A stretch of 62,293 nt of DNA from Eubacterium sp. (GCA_017420535.1 JAFOIV010000048.1:1-62293), one strand, 5' to 3'; counted from the first letter of the stretch, positions 26,138-37,074 are shown. Made by a program: numbers and translations. The notes: generated by a model from the sequence alone, not told the origin.

Positions 26138-28222
26138 ATGGCTGAAGAGAATAAGGCTGAAGTTAATAAGCCTAAAAAGAAGACAATTTTTAAAAAAGTT
26201 AACCACAAGATAAAAGAATCATATAAGAAGCCGGCTTCATTCTGGTTTATTTTTTGTGCAGTCTGGGGACTTGTAATGGAATTTGCACTGGAAGTTTTAA
26301 GTAGAAGATCCATCATTGCTGCCGGACTTTTTGTTATCAATTCACCACTGGTATTCTTATATAACTTCCTTATCATATTCTTTACACTGACGGTAGGGTT
26401 GTTATTCAGAAAGAGAGCATTTCTTTTAGCTCTTATATCAGTTCTTTGGATAACTGCTGGTGTCACAAACTTTGTAGTGCTGGGATACAGGATAACACCA
26501 TTTTCTGCTATCGATCTTCTGATGGTATCAGATGTGTTCAGTATGTTGGACATTTACTTTAATCCATTACAGCAGATTCTGTTATTTGTTGCTTTAGGAC
26601 TGGCTGTGGTACTTATTGTCATTGCTTTTATCAAGATTCCTAAGGTTAAAAAGGGAAATGTACATTTTATCGCAAATGTCATAGTGTGCCTTGTATCATT
26701 TTTAGCAGTTTATGTAATGACAATCCTTGGAATTAAGACAAAACTTATTTCAGATGCATTTGCGAATCTGCCATCTGCATATAGCGATTATGGATTTGTT
26801 TATTGCTTTACTAACAGTATCATCGATAATGGTGTTTCAAAGCCGGATAATTATAACGAAGATACCGCAAGAGAATTATATTCTAAGATTGTGGAAACAG
26901 ACCAGAAGATTCCTCTTTCCCAGAGACCGGATGTAATAATCATCCAGATGGAATCATTTTTCGATATAAATCGTACAAATGATATGCATACAGATATTGA
27001 TCCTATTGCGAACTTCAACAAGTTTAAGGAAGAATATCCATCGGGTTATCTTACAGTTCCGGCAGTTGGTTCCGGAACAGCTAATACTGAATTTGAGATG
27101 CTGACTGGAATGAAGTCAAAGATCTTTGGAGCAGGTGAATATCCATATAAGACTGTACTTACTTCAACTCCTATTGAATCACTTGCTTATTTATTCTCAA
27201 ATTATGGTTATTCAACTCATGCGATGCATAATAATAAGGCAAAGTTCTATTCAAGAGATGAGACCTATGCCAATATGGGATTTGATTCATTTACTTCTCT
27301 TGAATATATGATAGATCCAACCTTTACAGAAACAGGATGGGCAAAGGATGAAGTCCTTGTTCCTGAAATTATGAAAACCCTTGAAGCTACAAGAACCAAG
27401 GATTTTATATTCTGTGTTTCTGTTCAGGGTCATGGAAGATATCCTAAGGATGAGCTTAAATGCGAGGAACATGTTAAATTAACCCGTGATGACGGGGACC
27501 CTGAACTTACAAATCAGTTTGGTTACTTCGTAAATCAGACTTATGAGATGGATCAGGTGGTTGCTGAATTAAAGAGGCAGCTGGACGAAAGAAATAAACC
27601 ATATGTTCTTGTGCTTTATGGTGATCATATCCCGGCTCTTACCTTCTCTGATGGAGAAATAAGCGTGGGAGAAGACGACCAGACAGAATATGTGATAATT
27701 AATAACATTGGTATTACGAAAAAGGGAAATGATAAGGATATCATTGCCTATGAATTTCCTGACAGACTTCTTACTCTTATGAGAAAACGTAAGGGTGTTG
27801 CTGAACTGCTTCATCAAAAGCTTTACGATGAAAATGATACATCGGAATTTGATTATGCAATGCAATTCCTTCAGTATGATATGCTTTATGGTGACAAATA
27901 TATCTATGATTATATTCCTGAATATAAGAGAGTAGATATGACCATGGGCTTAAAAGAGTATAAGATCGTTCTTACATCAGCTGAGTATGACGATAAAGGA
28001 CTTACATTAAAGGGTGAGAATTTTACTCCTTATTCTGTGGTGATTATTAATAATAAACGTCAGACTACTGAATACATAGATAAGAATACTATCCGTGTTG
28101 ATTCTTCTAATCTGAAAGGTGATGTGGAATCTGGAACAGAAATTGTTGTAGGACAGATTGATAAGGATGATCACGAGCTATCACGTACCAATATGTTGAT
28201 TTTTGAGGAAGACAAGAAATAA
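26138..28222 (+). CDS. LtaS-family polyglycerolphosphate polymerase / phosphoglycerol transferase
   Basis: Membrane sulfatase-fold enzyme predicted to transfer glycerol phosphate from phosphatidylglycerol to a growing lipoteichoic acid or similar polymer outside the cell. Five membrane segments fill residues about 30-210. The extracytoplasmic catalytic domain has VIIIQMESFFD, SGTANTEFEM with the likely nucleophile Thr314, VSVQGHGRYP and LYGDHIPAL metal-site segments. About 95 extra residues at the C-terminus (from about 600) have a beta-rich pattern (LTLKGENFTPYSVVIINN) suggestive of an IPT/TIG-like domain. Preceded by tRNA-Gly and its terminator, so it needs its own promoter, which I could not assign. 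Confidence 0.9.
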   Translation: MAEENKAEVNKPKKKTIFKKVNHKIKESYKKPASFWFIFCAVWGLVMEFALEVLSRRSIIAAGLFVINSPLVFLYNFLIIFFTLTVGLLFRKRAFLLALISVLWITAGVTNFVVLGYRITPFSAIDLLMVSDVFSMLDIYFNPLQQILLFVALGLAVVLIVIAFIKIPKVKKGNVHFIANVIVCLVSFLAVYVMTILGIKTKLISDAFANLPSAYSDYGFVYCFTNSIIDNGVSKPDNYNEDTARELYSKIVETDQKIPLSQRPDVIIIQMESFFDINRTNDMHTDIDPIANFNKFKEEYPSGYLTVPAVGSGTANTEFEMLTGMKSKIFGAGEYPYKTVLTSTPIESLAYLFSNYGYSTHAMHNNKAKFYSRDETYANMGFDSFTSLEYMIDPTFTETGWAKDEVLVPEIMKTLEATRTKDFIFCVSVQGHGRYPKDELKCEEHVKLTRDDGDPELTNQFGYFVNQTYEMDQVVAELKRQLDERNKPYVLVLYGDHIPALTFSDGEISVGEDDQTEYVIINNIGITKKGNDKDIIAYEFPDRLLTLMRKRKGVAELLHQKLYDENDTSEFDYAMQFLQYDMLYGDKYIYDYIPEYKRVDMTMGLKEYKIVLTSAEYDDKGLTLKGENFTPYSVVIINNKRQTTEYIDKNTIRVDSSNLKGDVESGTEIVVGQIDKDDHELSRTNMLIFEEDKK

Positions 28223-28232
28223 TAGCGCGATA

Positions 28233-28266
28233 CGCCCGAGGTGCAATAAATTTTCGGGCGTTTTTT
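28233..28266 (+). terminator. Rho-independent terminator after the LtaS-like gene
   Basis: Stem CGCCCGA/TCGGGCG (28233-28239 with 28254-28260), 14-base loop, then T6. Confidence 0.88.
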
Positions 28267-28318
28267 AATGATTTTAAAATTAGCCAAAAAAAATTAGTTT
28301 TAAACTGGTTTTTTCGTG

Positions 28319-28347
28319 TTGACACTGCTAAATTGTACTGTTAACAT
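28319..28347 (+). promoter_or_regulatory. Predicted sigma-A promoter of guaB
   Basis: TTGACA (28319-28324), 17-base spacer, TAACAT (28342-28347), about 95 bases before the guaB ATG. The leader is too short and lacks the conserved cores of a purine riboswitch. Confidence 0.8.
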
Positions 28348-28388
28348 AGAACGAAAATGATTTTTATTTATTTTAGAAAATGACTTAA

Positions 28389-29900
<1,512 letters not shown>

Positions 29901-29913
29901 GGAATAAAAAGAG

Positions 29914-31740
29914 ATGAATATTAAAAGAGAAGATACAAGAAATGTTGCAATTATCGCCCATGTAGACCATGGTAAGACAACCTTAGTTGATGCACTTTTG
30001 CATCAGAGCGGTGTTTTCCGTGCTAATGAAGAAGTTGCAGAAAGAGTAATGGACTCAAATGATATTGAAAGAGAAAGAGGTATCACAATCCTTTCAAAGA
30101 ATACAGCTGTTATGTATAATGACACAAAGATCAATATCATTGATACTCCAGGCCATGCAGATTTTGGTGGAGAAGTAGAGCGAGTTCTTAAGATGGTTAA
30201 CGGTGTTATCCTTGTAGTTGACGCATTTGAGGGACCAATGCCACAGACAAGATTTGTACTTCAGAAGGCTCTTTCACTTGATCTTTCAGTTGTTGTTTGT
30301 GTAAATAAGATTGATAGACCTGATGCAAGACCTGAAGCAGTAGAAGAAGAAGTTCTTGAGCTCCTTATGGATCTTAACGCTTCTGATGAGCAGCTTGACT
30401 GCCCATTTGTTTATGCTTCAGCAAGAGATGGAATCTGCTCTTATACAGCAGATGAAAGAGGAACAGATATGAAGCCTCTTTTTGAGACTATTGTAAATCA
30501 TATCCCTGCTCCGGAAGGCGATCCAGAAGCAGGCCTTCAGGTACTTATTTCTACTATCGATTATAACGAATTCGTTGGTCGTATCGGTGTAGGTAAGATT
30601 GATAATGGTACTATTAAAGTTAACCAGGAAGCTCTTATCGTAAATCATCATGATACAGATAGAAAAGAAAAAGTTAAGATCACAAAGCTTTATGAATATA
30701 ATGGACTTGCCAAGGTTGAAGTAAATGAAGCTACAGTTGGTTCAATTGTTGCTATTTCAGGTATTGCAGACCTTAAGATCGGAGATACAATCTGTTCTCC
30801 TGATATGCCAAATGCAATTCCATTCCAGAAGATTTCTGATCCTACTATCAGTATGAACTTTATTGTTAATGATTCACCTCTTGCCGGTAAGGAAGGTAAA
30901 TTCATTACATCAAGACATTTAAGAGATAGATTGTTCAGAGAACTTAATACAGACGTATCACTCCGCGTTGAAGAGACAGAATCAACAGACTGCTTCAAGG
31001 TTTCAGGACGTGGTGAGCTTCATCTTTCAGTTCTTATTGAGAATATGAGACGTGAAGGATACGAATTCGCTGTATCTAAGGCAGAAGTTATTTATAAATA
31101 TGACGAGCGTGGTAAGAAGAGTGAGCCATATGAGATTGCTGTTGTTGACGTTCCTGATGAATTTGCTGGAACAGTCATCAATATGATGAGCATCCGTAAG
31201 GGTGAACTTTCAGGTATGTCACCATCAGATAGTGGTACAACAAGACTTGAATTCAGAATCCCTTCACGTGGACTTATCGGATTCCGTGGACCTTTCCTTA
31301 CTGCTACAAAGGGTAACGGTGTTATCAATACTATCTTTGACGGATATGATGACTATAAGGGTGATATGAACTACAGATCTAACGGATCTCTCATTGCATT
31401 CGAAAATGGTACTTCAATCACTTATGGTCTTTTCAATGCTCAGGAAAGAGGTACACTCTTTATTGGAGCTGGTGTTGAAGTATATGCCGGAATGGTAGTT
31501 GGTGAGACAGGTAAGGCTGAAGATATCGAAGTTAATGTTTGTAAGACAAAGCATCTTTCAAATACTCGTTCTTCAGGAGCCGATGATGCTCTTAAGCTTG
31601 TACCACCTAAGGTTATGTCACTTGAACAGGCTCTTGACTTCCTTGATAATGATGAACTCCTTGAGATCACTCCAAAGAGTCTTCGTATCAGAAAGAAGAT
31701 CCTTGATTCACGTATGCGTATGCGTGCAAATCGTAAGTAA
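29914..31740 (+). CDS. typA: Ribosome-associated translational GTPase TypA/BipA
   Basis: Elongation-factor-like GTPase that binds ribosomes and affects assembly and stress growth. G1 is AHVDHGKTTLVD (residues about 15-26), switch II DTPGHADFGGE, G4 NKIDRPDARP. Later EF-G domains III and V and a TypA-specific C-terminal domain (SNTRSSGADDALKLVPP) are present. 608 residues is typical. The start ATG 29914 follows GGAATAAAAAGAG. Confidence 0.97.
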   Translation: MNIKREDTRNVAIIAHVDHGKTTLVDALLHQSGVFRANEEVAERVMDSNDIERERGITILSKNTAVMYNDTKINIIDTPGHADFGGEVERVLKMVNGVILVVDAFEGPMPQTRFVLQKALSLDLSVVVCVNKIDRPDARPEAVEEEVLELLMDLNASDEQLDCPFVYASARDGICSYTADERGTDMKPLFETIVNHIPAPEGDPEAGLQVLISTIDYNEFVGRIGVGKIDNGTIKVNQEALIVNHHDTDRKEKVKITKLYEYNGLAKVEVNEATVGSIVAISGIADLKIGDTICSPDMPNAIPFQKISDPTISMNFIVNDSPLAGKEGKFITSRHLRDRLFRELNTDVSLRVEETESTDCFKVSGRGELHLSVLIENMRREGYEFAVSKAEVIYKYDERGKKSEPYEIAVVDVPDEFAGTVINMMSIRKGELSGMSPSDSGTTRLEFRIPSRGLIGFRGPFLTATKGNGVINTIFDGYDDYKGDMNYRSNGSLIAFENGTSITYGLFNAQERGTLFIGAGVEVYAGMVVGETGKAEDIEVNVCKTKHLSNTRSSGADDALKLVPPKVMSLEQALDFLDNDELLEITPKSLRIRKKILDSRMRMRANRK

Positions 31741-31761
31741 TAATCTTTATATATGAACTTT

Positions 31762-31815
31762 AAACCCTTTCTTTTCGTCTTGTAGTTATATCAGCAGGAT
31801 TTTAAGAAAGGGTTT
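31762..31815 (+). terminator. Large-loop hairpin after typA, possible terminator
   Basis: Perfect 12-bp arms 31762-31773 and 31804-31815 enclose a 30-base loop. No T run follows directly, but a weak second stem (GCTGT/ACGGC, 31817-31835) is followed by two T-rich runs. Together these may terminate guaB-typA, or form a leader for the pyrophosphatase gene. Confidence 0.45.
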
Positions 31816-31865
31816 CGCTGTATATAAAACGGCAATTTTTTGTTTTTTTTAAGTGAGGTTTTTAT

Positions 31866-33527
31866 TTGGATAATAATGATAAGATTTATGTCATAGGACA
31901 TAAGAATCCTGATACTGATTCAGTTTGTGCTGCTATTTGTTATGCTTATTTAAAGAATCAGCTTGACGATAAGAATTATGTGCCATGTCGTGCTGGAGCA
32001 CTTAATCAGGAGACAACATTTGTACTTAAAACATTTAATATTGAGCCACCTAAGCTTGTGGAAGGTATGTATACACAGGTTAAAGATGTAGAGTATAGAC
32101 ATATGGATGGCGTTAAGGGTGACATTTCCCTTAAGAGAGCATGGGAGATCCTTTCGGAATCTGGTGCAACAACCCTTCCGGCTGTTGATGACCATGATTT
32201 TTTAACGGGAGTGATAACTTATAAAGATATTGCCATGTCTTATATGGATATTCTTGATAATACTGTACTAACAAAGGCCAGAACCAGCTATAACAATATC
32301 ATTGATACTCTTGCTGGTAAGATGGTGGTGGGAGATGCGTCAAAGCATGTAAGACCAGGTAAGGTTCTTGTAGCTGCCGCTAATCCTGATCTTATGGAGA
32401 ATTATATAAATAAAGATGATATCGTTATTCTTGGTAACAGATATGAATCACAGCTTTCAGCAATCCTTATGAATGCTCAGTGTATAATTGTCTGTGATGG
32501 AGCAGATGTATCTGTATCTATTACTAAAATGGCTGAAGATCATGATTGTACAGTTATCAGTTCTCCTTATGATACTTATACAGTTGCCCGTCTTATAAAT
32601 CAGAGTATTCCTATCAGCTTCTTTATGAAGACTGATAATCTTATCACATTTGATACAGAAGACTATATCTCTGATATAAGAGACGTACTGGCTTCTAAGA
32701 GATATCAGTATTATCCTGTGCTGGATGAAACAGGTAAATATGTGGGACTTCTTTCACAGCGTAATTATTTGAATGCAAATCCTAAGAAAGTAATCCTTGT
32801 GGATCATAATGAAAGATCTCAGGCTGTAGATGGAATTGAAGAAGTTACACTTCTTGAGATAATAGATCATCATAGGATAGGTGGAATATCTACTATGAAT
32901 CCTATTTATTTCAGAAATCAGCCTCTTGGATGTACTGCAACAATTATATATCAGATGTTTTTGGAGCAGGGTGTTGAGATACCTGAGAAGATTGCAGGAC
33001 TCCTTTGTTCAGCTATCATTTCAGATTCATTGCTCTTTAGATCACCTACCTGCACAAAATATGATGAAGAAGTAGCAAGAGAACTTGCCCGCATTGCCCG
33101 TATCGATCTAGACAGTTATGGTGTTGCAATGCTTAATGCAGGCAGCAAGCTTAAGGATAAGACTGATGAAGAGATCTTCAATCAGGATTATAAGATATTT
33201 ACATCAGATGATATAAAGTTTGGTGTAGGTCAGATATCAGCTTTTAATTCTTCAGTACTTTCAAATGTAAGCGACAGACTTAAGAATTATATAAATAATG
33301 TGTTTGAAGAAAAAGAAGTTGATTGTATCTTCTTTATGCTTACAAATATTCTTACCGGAGATACAAATATGCTTTATTTCGGTAAGTCGGCTGATAATAT
33401 TCTTATGCATGCTTTCCCTAATGCGGAAATTGATGAAGAAAAGATCATTCTTAAAAATTGTGTTTCAAGAAAGAAGCAGGTTATACCAGCGATGGTTGCT
33501 GCTATACATGAAATGGCAACTTTATAA
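31866..33527 (+). CDS. CBS/DRTGG-containing Mn-dependent inorganic pyrophosphatase (family II)
   Basis: Hydrolyses pyrophosphate. The N-terminal DHH domain starts VIGHKNPDTDSV. CBS half-modules lie at about 75-125 and 245-300 with a DRTGG domain between them (about 130-245), the regulatory insert that binds adenine nucleotides in the CBS-PPase subfamily. The DHH domain resumes with LVDHNERSQ and IDHHRIGG, and a DHHA2 domain ends the protein (SRKKQVIPAM). The start is TTG 31866, seven bases after GAGG; no ATG suits. 553 residues fits the subfamily. Confidence 0.93.
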   Translation: MDNNDKIYVIGHKNPDTDSVCAAICYAYLKNQLDDKNYVPCRAGALNQETTFVLKTFNIEPPKLVEGMYTQVKDVEYRHMDGVKGDISLKRAWEILSESGATTLPAVDDHDFLTGVITYKDIAMSYMDILDNTVLTKARTSYNNIIDTLAGKMVVGDASKHVRPGKVLVAAANPDLMENYINKDDIVILGNRYESQLSAILMNAQCIIVCDGADVSVSITKMAEDHDCTVISSPYDTYTVARLINQSIPISFFMKTDNLITFDTEDYISDIRDVLASKRYQYYPVLDETGKYVGLLSQRNYLNANPKKVILVDHNERSQAVDGIEEVTLLEIIDHHRIGGISTMNPIYFRNQPLGCTATIIYQMFLEQGVEIPEKIAGLLCSAIISDSLLFRSPTCTKYDEEVARELARIARIDLDSYGVAMLNAGSKLKDKTDEEIFNQDYKIFTSDDIKFGVGQISAFNSSVLSNVSDRLKNYINNVFEEKEVDCIFFMLTNILTGDTNMLYFGKSADNILMHAFPNAEIDEEKIILKNCVSRKKQVIPAMVAAIHEMATL

Positions 33528-33547
33528 TTTGATTAAAGGAGGCTTAT

Positions 33548-33787
33548 ATGAATAATACAACCAAGGCAAAATATGAGCTGGCTGCTAAGATGCTTAAGGC
33601 TCGTATTGATGAAGCAGAGATAATGATGATGTCTGGGCTTACAGAAGACCAGATCAAGAGACTTAAGACAGAACTTGCTGATCAGATAGAATCAAAAGAG
33701 GTTTATTTAAATCTTTCTGATAAAGATACAGACCAGTTTATGGTAAAATCAGATTCTAAAAAGGCTGAAGAACCTGAAGATAAATAA
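33548..33787 (+). CDS. Small hypothetical protein, 79 residues
   Basis: Not recognised. The start has AAAGGAGG eight bases upstream. The protein is helical and charged, with a predicted amphipathic segment (LTEDQIKRLKTELADQI) and an acidic Lys/Glu-rich C-terminus. It has no signal peptide or membrane segment. It follows the pyrophosphatase by 20 bases and shares its transcript up to the bidirectional terminator. Confidence 0.75.
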   Translation: MNNTTKAKYELAAKMLKARIDEAEIMMMSGLTEDQIKRLKTELADQIESKEVYLNLSDKDTDQFMVKSDSKKAEEPEDK

Positions 33788-33824
33788 TCTTTAAATAATC
33801 CTATAAACTGCTTTTTTCAAAAAT

Positions 33825-33879
33825 AAAAAACCACCTCTGTCAAAGGGCATGTTTAGTTCCGGGGCAGAGGTGGTTTTTT
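33825..33879. terminator. Bidirectional terminator between convergent genes
   Basis: CCACCTCTG at 33831-33839 pairs with CAGAGGTGG at 33865-33873, flanked by A6 on the left and T6 on the right, so it works for the small plus-strand gene and for argH on the minus strand. Confidence 0.92.
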
Positions 33880-33882
33880 GTT

Positions 33883-35283
33883 TTAATAATCAGCTTTATC
33901 TAATGTGATATTACTTATATATTCTTCGTTTTTATCAATAACCTGCTGCATTACGCTAGGTCCTGGAGCTCCAAGAGTAATACGTTTATCAACGCAGGTT
34001 TTAAGGCTTATTGCATCATAAATATCATTTTCAAATGTTGGATCGATTTCTTTTAATTCTTCTAAAGAAAGTTCATGGATCGCCTTATCTTTATCGATGC
34101 AGTAAAGAACCAGTCGTCCGATTATACCGTGAGCATCTCTGAATGGTACGCCTTTTTTAACCAGATAGTCTGCTGCGTCAGTGGCATTTGTAAAGCCATT
34201 CATAGCAGATCTTTCCATGTTTTCTTTATTAAGCTTCATAGTGCTTATCATTCCACGGAAAAGCATTATGCATCCCTTAACAGTATCGATAGCATCGAAG
34301 GTAAGTTCCTTATCTTCCTGCATATCTTTATTGTAAGCAAGAGGGATTCCCTTCATGGTAGTAAGCATTGAAGTGAGGGCACCATATACACGGCCTGTCT
34401 TACCACGGACTAATTCAGCAATATCCGGATTCTTCTTCTGTGGCATGATAGAACTTCCTGTACTATAGGCATCATCTAATTCTACAAACTGATATTCATT
34501 TGAATTCCAGATGATTATCTCTTCAGAAAATCTTGAAAGATGCATCTGTATTGTTGAAAGACCGGAGAGAAGCTCAATCACATAGTCTCTATCAGATACT
34601 GAATCCATGCTGTTAAGAGTTGGTCCTTTAAAATCCAGAAGAGAAGCAGTATACTCTCTATCCAGTGGATATGTGGTTCCGGCTAAGGCTCCGGCTCCTA
34701 AAGGGCAATAATTCATTCTGTCATATATATCCTGCATTCTTGAAAGGTCACGCTTGAACATTTCCATATATGCGCCTACGTGGTGGGCAAATGTTACAGG
34801 CTGAGCTTTTTGTAAATGAGTAAAGCCTGGCATGAAAGTATTGAGGTTTTCCTTCATTATCTTCTGAAGTTCTTTAATGAGAAGCAGTAATTCTTCTTCA
34901 ATTTCAGAAATTTCATCTCTTACATAAAGTCTCATGTCGAGAGCAACCTGATCATTTCTGCTTCTTCCTGTATGAAGCTTCTTTCCAGCGTCCCCAATCC
35001 TGTCTATAAGATTTGCCTCAACAAAGCTGTGAATATCTTCGTATTTAGATGTGATCTCTAATCTGCCTTCAGTTACATCTGTATAGATTGATTGAAGACC
35101 TTTAAGGATCGCTTCCATCTCGTTAGTTGAGATGATATTTTGCTTTCCAAGCATTTTTGCGTGGGCCATACTTCCCTTGATATCCTGTTTGAAGAACTTC
35201 TGATCAAATGTTATGGAAGCATTAAAATTATAAACCAGTTGATCTGTTTCTTTAGTGAAACGTCCGCCCCAGAGTTGAGCCAT
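33883..35283 (-). CDS. argH: Argininosuccinate lyase
   Basis: Last step of arginine synthesis, splitting argininosuccinate to arginine and fumarate. N-terminal LWGGRFTKETD, HTGRSRNDQVALD and the family signature GSSIMPQKKNPD are present. 466 residues is normal. It is one of only two minus-strand genes in the window and stands alone, without argG. On its own strand AAGGTAAGG precedes the ATG. Confidence 0.97.
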   Translation of the reverse strand: MAQLWGGRFTKETDQLVYNFNASITFDQKFFKQDIKGSMAHAKMLGKQNIISTNEMEAILKGLQSIYTDVTEGRLEITSKYEDIHSFVEANLIDRIGDAGKKLHTGRSRNDQVALDMRLYVRDEISEIEEELLLLIKELQKIMKENLNTFMPGFTHLQKAQPVTFAHHVGAYMEMFKRDLSRMQDIYDRMNYCPLGAGALAGTTYPLDREYTASLLDFKGPTLNSMDSVSDRDYVIELLSGLSTIQMHLSRFSEEIIIWNSNEYQFVELDDAYSTGSSIMPQKKNPDIAELVRGKTGRVYGALTSMLTTMKGIPLAYNKDMQEDKELTFDAIDTVKGCIMLFRGMISTMKLNKENMERSAMNGFTNATDAADYLVKKGVPFRDAHGIIGRLVLYCIDKDKAIHELSLEELKEIDPTFENDIYDAISLKTCVDKRITLGAPGPSVMQQVIDKNEEYISNITLDKADY

Positions 35284-35333
35284 ATCTTACCTTACCTTTC
35301 TTATGAATTCAATTTAACACTTTAATTTACTGA

Positions 35334-35377
35334 ATCATTTTACAACAGTTATTTGTTGCTATCAAGTTGTAAATGAT
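35334..35377. repeat. Inverted repeat in the argH / transglutaminase divergent region
   Basis: ATCATTTTACAAC (35334-35346) and GTTGTAAATGAT (35366-35377) are inverted copies with one extra T, 19 bases apart. They surround and overlap the predicted plus-strand promoter and lie about 50 bases upstream of argH, so they may be an operator for either gene. Confidence 0.5.
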
Positions 35378-35385
35378 GCTATTAT
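35356..35385 (+). promoter_or_regulatory. Predicted sigma-A promoter of the transglutaminase-like gene
   Basis: TTGCTA (35356-35361), 18-base spacer, TATTAT (35380-35385), 42 bases before the chosen start. Confidence 0.5.
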
Positions 35386-35427
35386 AGAAGTCGTGGTGAA
35401 AGTATTTATTAGGAGATGAGACTTGGT

Positions 35428-36522
35428 ATGAAAAAATTATTAGTAAAGATCGTATATATATTTTTCTTCCTTACAGTTATCATAGCAGTGATTGATTTTA
35501 CAACAGGTTTCAACCCTGCATCTAATCTTTATCATTTAGGTGATGCTTATGACGGACTTTCAGGACTTGCAGCTAAACTTAATAATGATATAGCAAAAAA
35601 GACGGAAGGATCCGTGTCTTACTACATAAAGAATATAGATGATTCAGAACTTCAACAGATCAATTACAGTCTTAATAATATAAATGGCAGCGTAAAATCC
35701 ATAAAGATCTATCCTGCCTTTTTAGGTATTAGAAAAGTGGATTTTGAAATAGAAAGATCAGATAACAGTTATGTTATCGATGCTTATCTTACAGGAGCTC
35801 CAATTCCTGAAGAAAGAGCTGAAGCTATACACTTATATCATAAGGTATGTCTTGTTCTTGATACATGTATAAAAAATGAAATGACTGAATACGAGAAAGA
35901 AAAGAGACTCCATGATTATATTATAAAGAACTGTGAGTATAGTTTTGGCAGTGATGATAATGATCATGAATATAGAGCCTATGGTGCTTTAGTTGAAGGA
36001 CAGGCGGTGTGCAATGGTTATGCGGAGGCATTTTCTTTGCTGCTTTCCTGTGCTGGGATTGAAAATGAGTTCGTTGTTGGAACAGCTACATCTGATGGTG
36101 AAGAAGAAAACCATGCCTGGAATCATGTAAGGATAAATGGAGAATGGTATAATGTTGACAGTACCTGGGATGATCCGGTAGGGGAAAACAATATCATTGT
36201 TCATGTTTATTTTAACGTGACAGATGATATCCTATGGAAAGACCATTATTGGGATAAAGAAGCTTATAAAAAATGTGATTCTAAATCCTGGAATTATTAT
36301 AATCGTGAAGGGATTTTCTTCACAGATCAGGATAACATGATTAAAAAAGCCACTGAAATTGCTACTTTTCATGGCAGTGGGGTGATCGAACTTGGTTATT
36401 CCGGTTTTGCTTTTAGTCCTGATAAGCTTCAGGAAATGTATACTTCAGAAAGAGTAACATCCCTTAGTTATATGACTCTCGGAAGTGATGACTATAATGT
36501 GCTTGTTGTGGTGGTAAATTAA
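35428..36522 (+). CDS. Secreted or membrane-anchored transglutaminase-like protein
   Basis: An N-terminal hydrophobic segment (VKIVYIFFFLTVIIAVI) acts as signal or anchor. The transglutaminase-core papain fold lies at about residues 150-260: Cys in GQAVCNGYAEAF, His in ENHAWNHVRI, Asp in WYNVDSTWDDP, a full catalytic triad. It could be a protease or a cross-linking enzyme acting on the cell surface. ATG 35428 is preferred to 35416, which overlaps the AGGAGA ribosome site. The next gene follows after eight bases. Confidence 0.85.
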   Translation: MKKLLVKIVYIFFFLTVIIAVIDFTTGFNPASNLYHLGDAYDGLSGLAAKLNNDIAKKTEGSVSYYIKNIDDSELQQINYSLNNINGSVKSIKIYPAFLGIRKVDFEIERSDNSYVIDAYLTGAPIPEERAEAIHLYHKVCLVLDTCIKNEMTEYEKEKRLHDYIIKNCEYSFGSDDNDHEYRAYGALVEGQAVCNGYAEAFSLLLSCAGIENEFVVGTATSDGEEENHAWNHVRINGEWYNVDSTWDDPVGENNIIVHVYFNVTDDILWKDHYWDKEAYKKCDSKSWNYYNREGIFFTDQDNMIKKATEIATFHGSGVIELGYSGFAFSPDKLQEMYTSERVTSLSYMTLGSDDYNVLVVVVN

Positions 36523-36530
36523 GAGGTTTT

Positions 36531-37007
36531 ATGATTAGTTTAGAAATAACAGATGTTAAAAGGTTTATAACCAGTCTGCTTCAGGATGAATCCTTCGATG
36601 TACTTAAACTGGTGAAGCTGGAATTGAGGACCATGGTGGATTTTACCATTGATGGAAAGATCAATAAAGCTTACTTTGATGATGAAAAGGATGTTAGCGA
36701 TAACTATGCATCCTGGCATGAGATGAAGAATCATTTTTATCAGATGATAAGAGGAAGCGTGCTTCCCCTTAGTTTTAAGATAGTGCTGGCTCTTCCTTTG
36801 GATGAGGTTAAGAAACTTGTAAATGAAAATGAAGAGTTGGGCATTAGACCAGAGGATGTCAGCCTTATAACTTATAATATCCTTTACGACAGAGAGAAAA
36901 TGATAGTTACTACCGGACTTGCAATGAAAACCTTCAGTCTGGATAAGATTTTTCCTATGGAATGCGATGAATATCTTAAGAAACGAATTGAAAAAATAGT
37001 CATTTAG
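36531..37007 (+). CDS. Hypothetical protein, 158 residues
   Basis: Cytosolic protein without membrane segments. I do not recognise a functional family with confidence; it resembles an uncharacterised family (possibly DUF5721) common in Lachnospiraceae. It starts MISLEITDVKRFITSLL, has FTIDGKINKAYFDDEK, a WHEMKNHFYQMIRG segment and ends near LKKRIEKIVI. GAGG lies a few bases upstream. It is probably co-transcribed with the transglutaminase-like gene; the CIRCE hairpin follows its stop. Confidence 0.8.
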   Translation: MISLEITDVKRFITSLLQDESFDVLKLVKLELRTMVDFTIDGKINKAYFDDEKDVSDNYASWHEMKNHFYQMIRGSVLPLSFKIVLALPLDEVKKLVNENEELGIRPEDVSLITYNILYDREKMIVTTGLAMKTFSLDKIFPMECDEYLKKRIEKIVI

Positions 37008-37011
37008 TTTA

Positions 37012-37038
37012 TTAGCACTCGGATGGTTCGAGTGCTAA
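37012..37038. promoter_or_regulatory. Perfect CIRCE element (HrcA operator)
   Basis: TTAGCACTC-N9-GAGTGCTAA matches the CIRCE consensus at all 18 arm positions. It is followed by a T-rich run (TTTTTT), so the transcript hairpin may also terminate the upstream gene. It lies seven bases upstream of the predicted -35 of htpG, whereas CIRCE usually lies at or downstream of the promoter. HrcA itself is not in the window. Confidence 0.95.
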
Positions 37039-37045
37039 TTTTTTC

Positions 37046-37074
37046 TTGACTTATATATTGTATAGAACTAAAAT
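37046..37074 (+). promoter_or_regulatory. Predicted sigma-A promoter of htpG
   Basis: TTGACT (37046-37051), 17-base spacer, TAAAAT (37069-37074). A palindrome follows at 37081-37095, at the expected transcription start. Confidence 0.8.

Noticed and set aside
35300-35335. ArgR box upstream of argH
   Set aside because: TGAATTCA and TGAATCATTT fragments occur, but not the full 18-bp ARG consensus.
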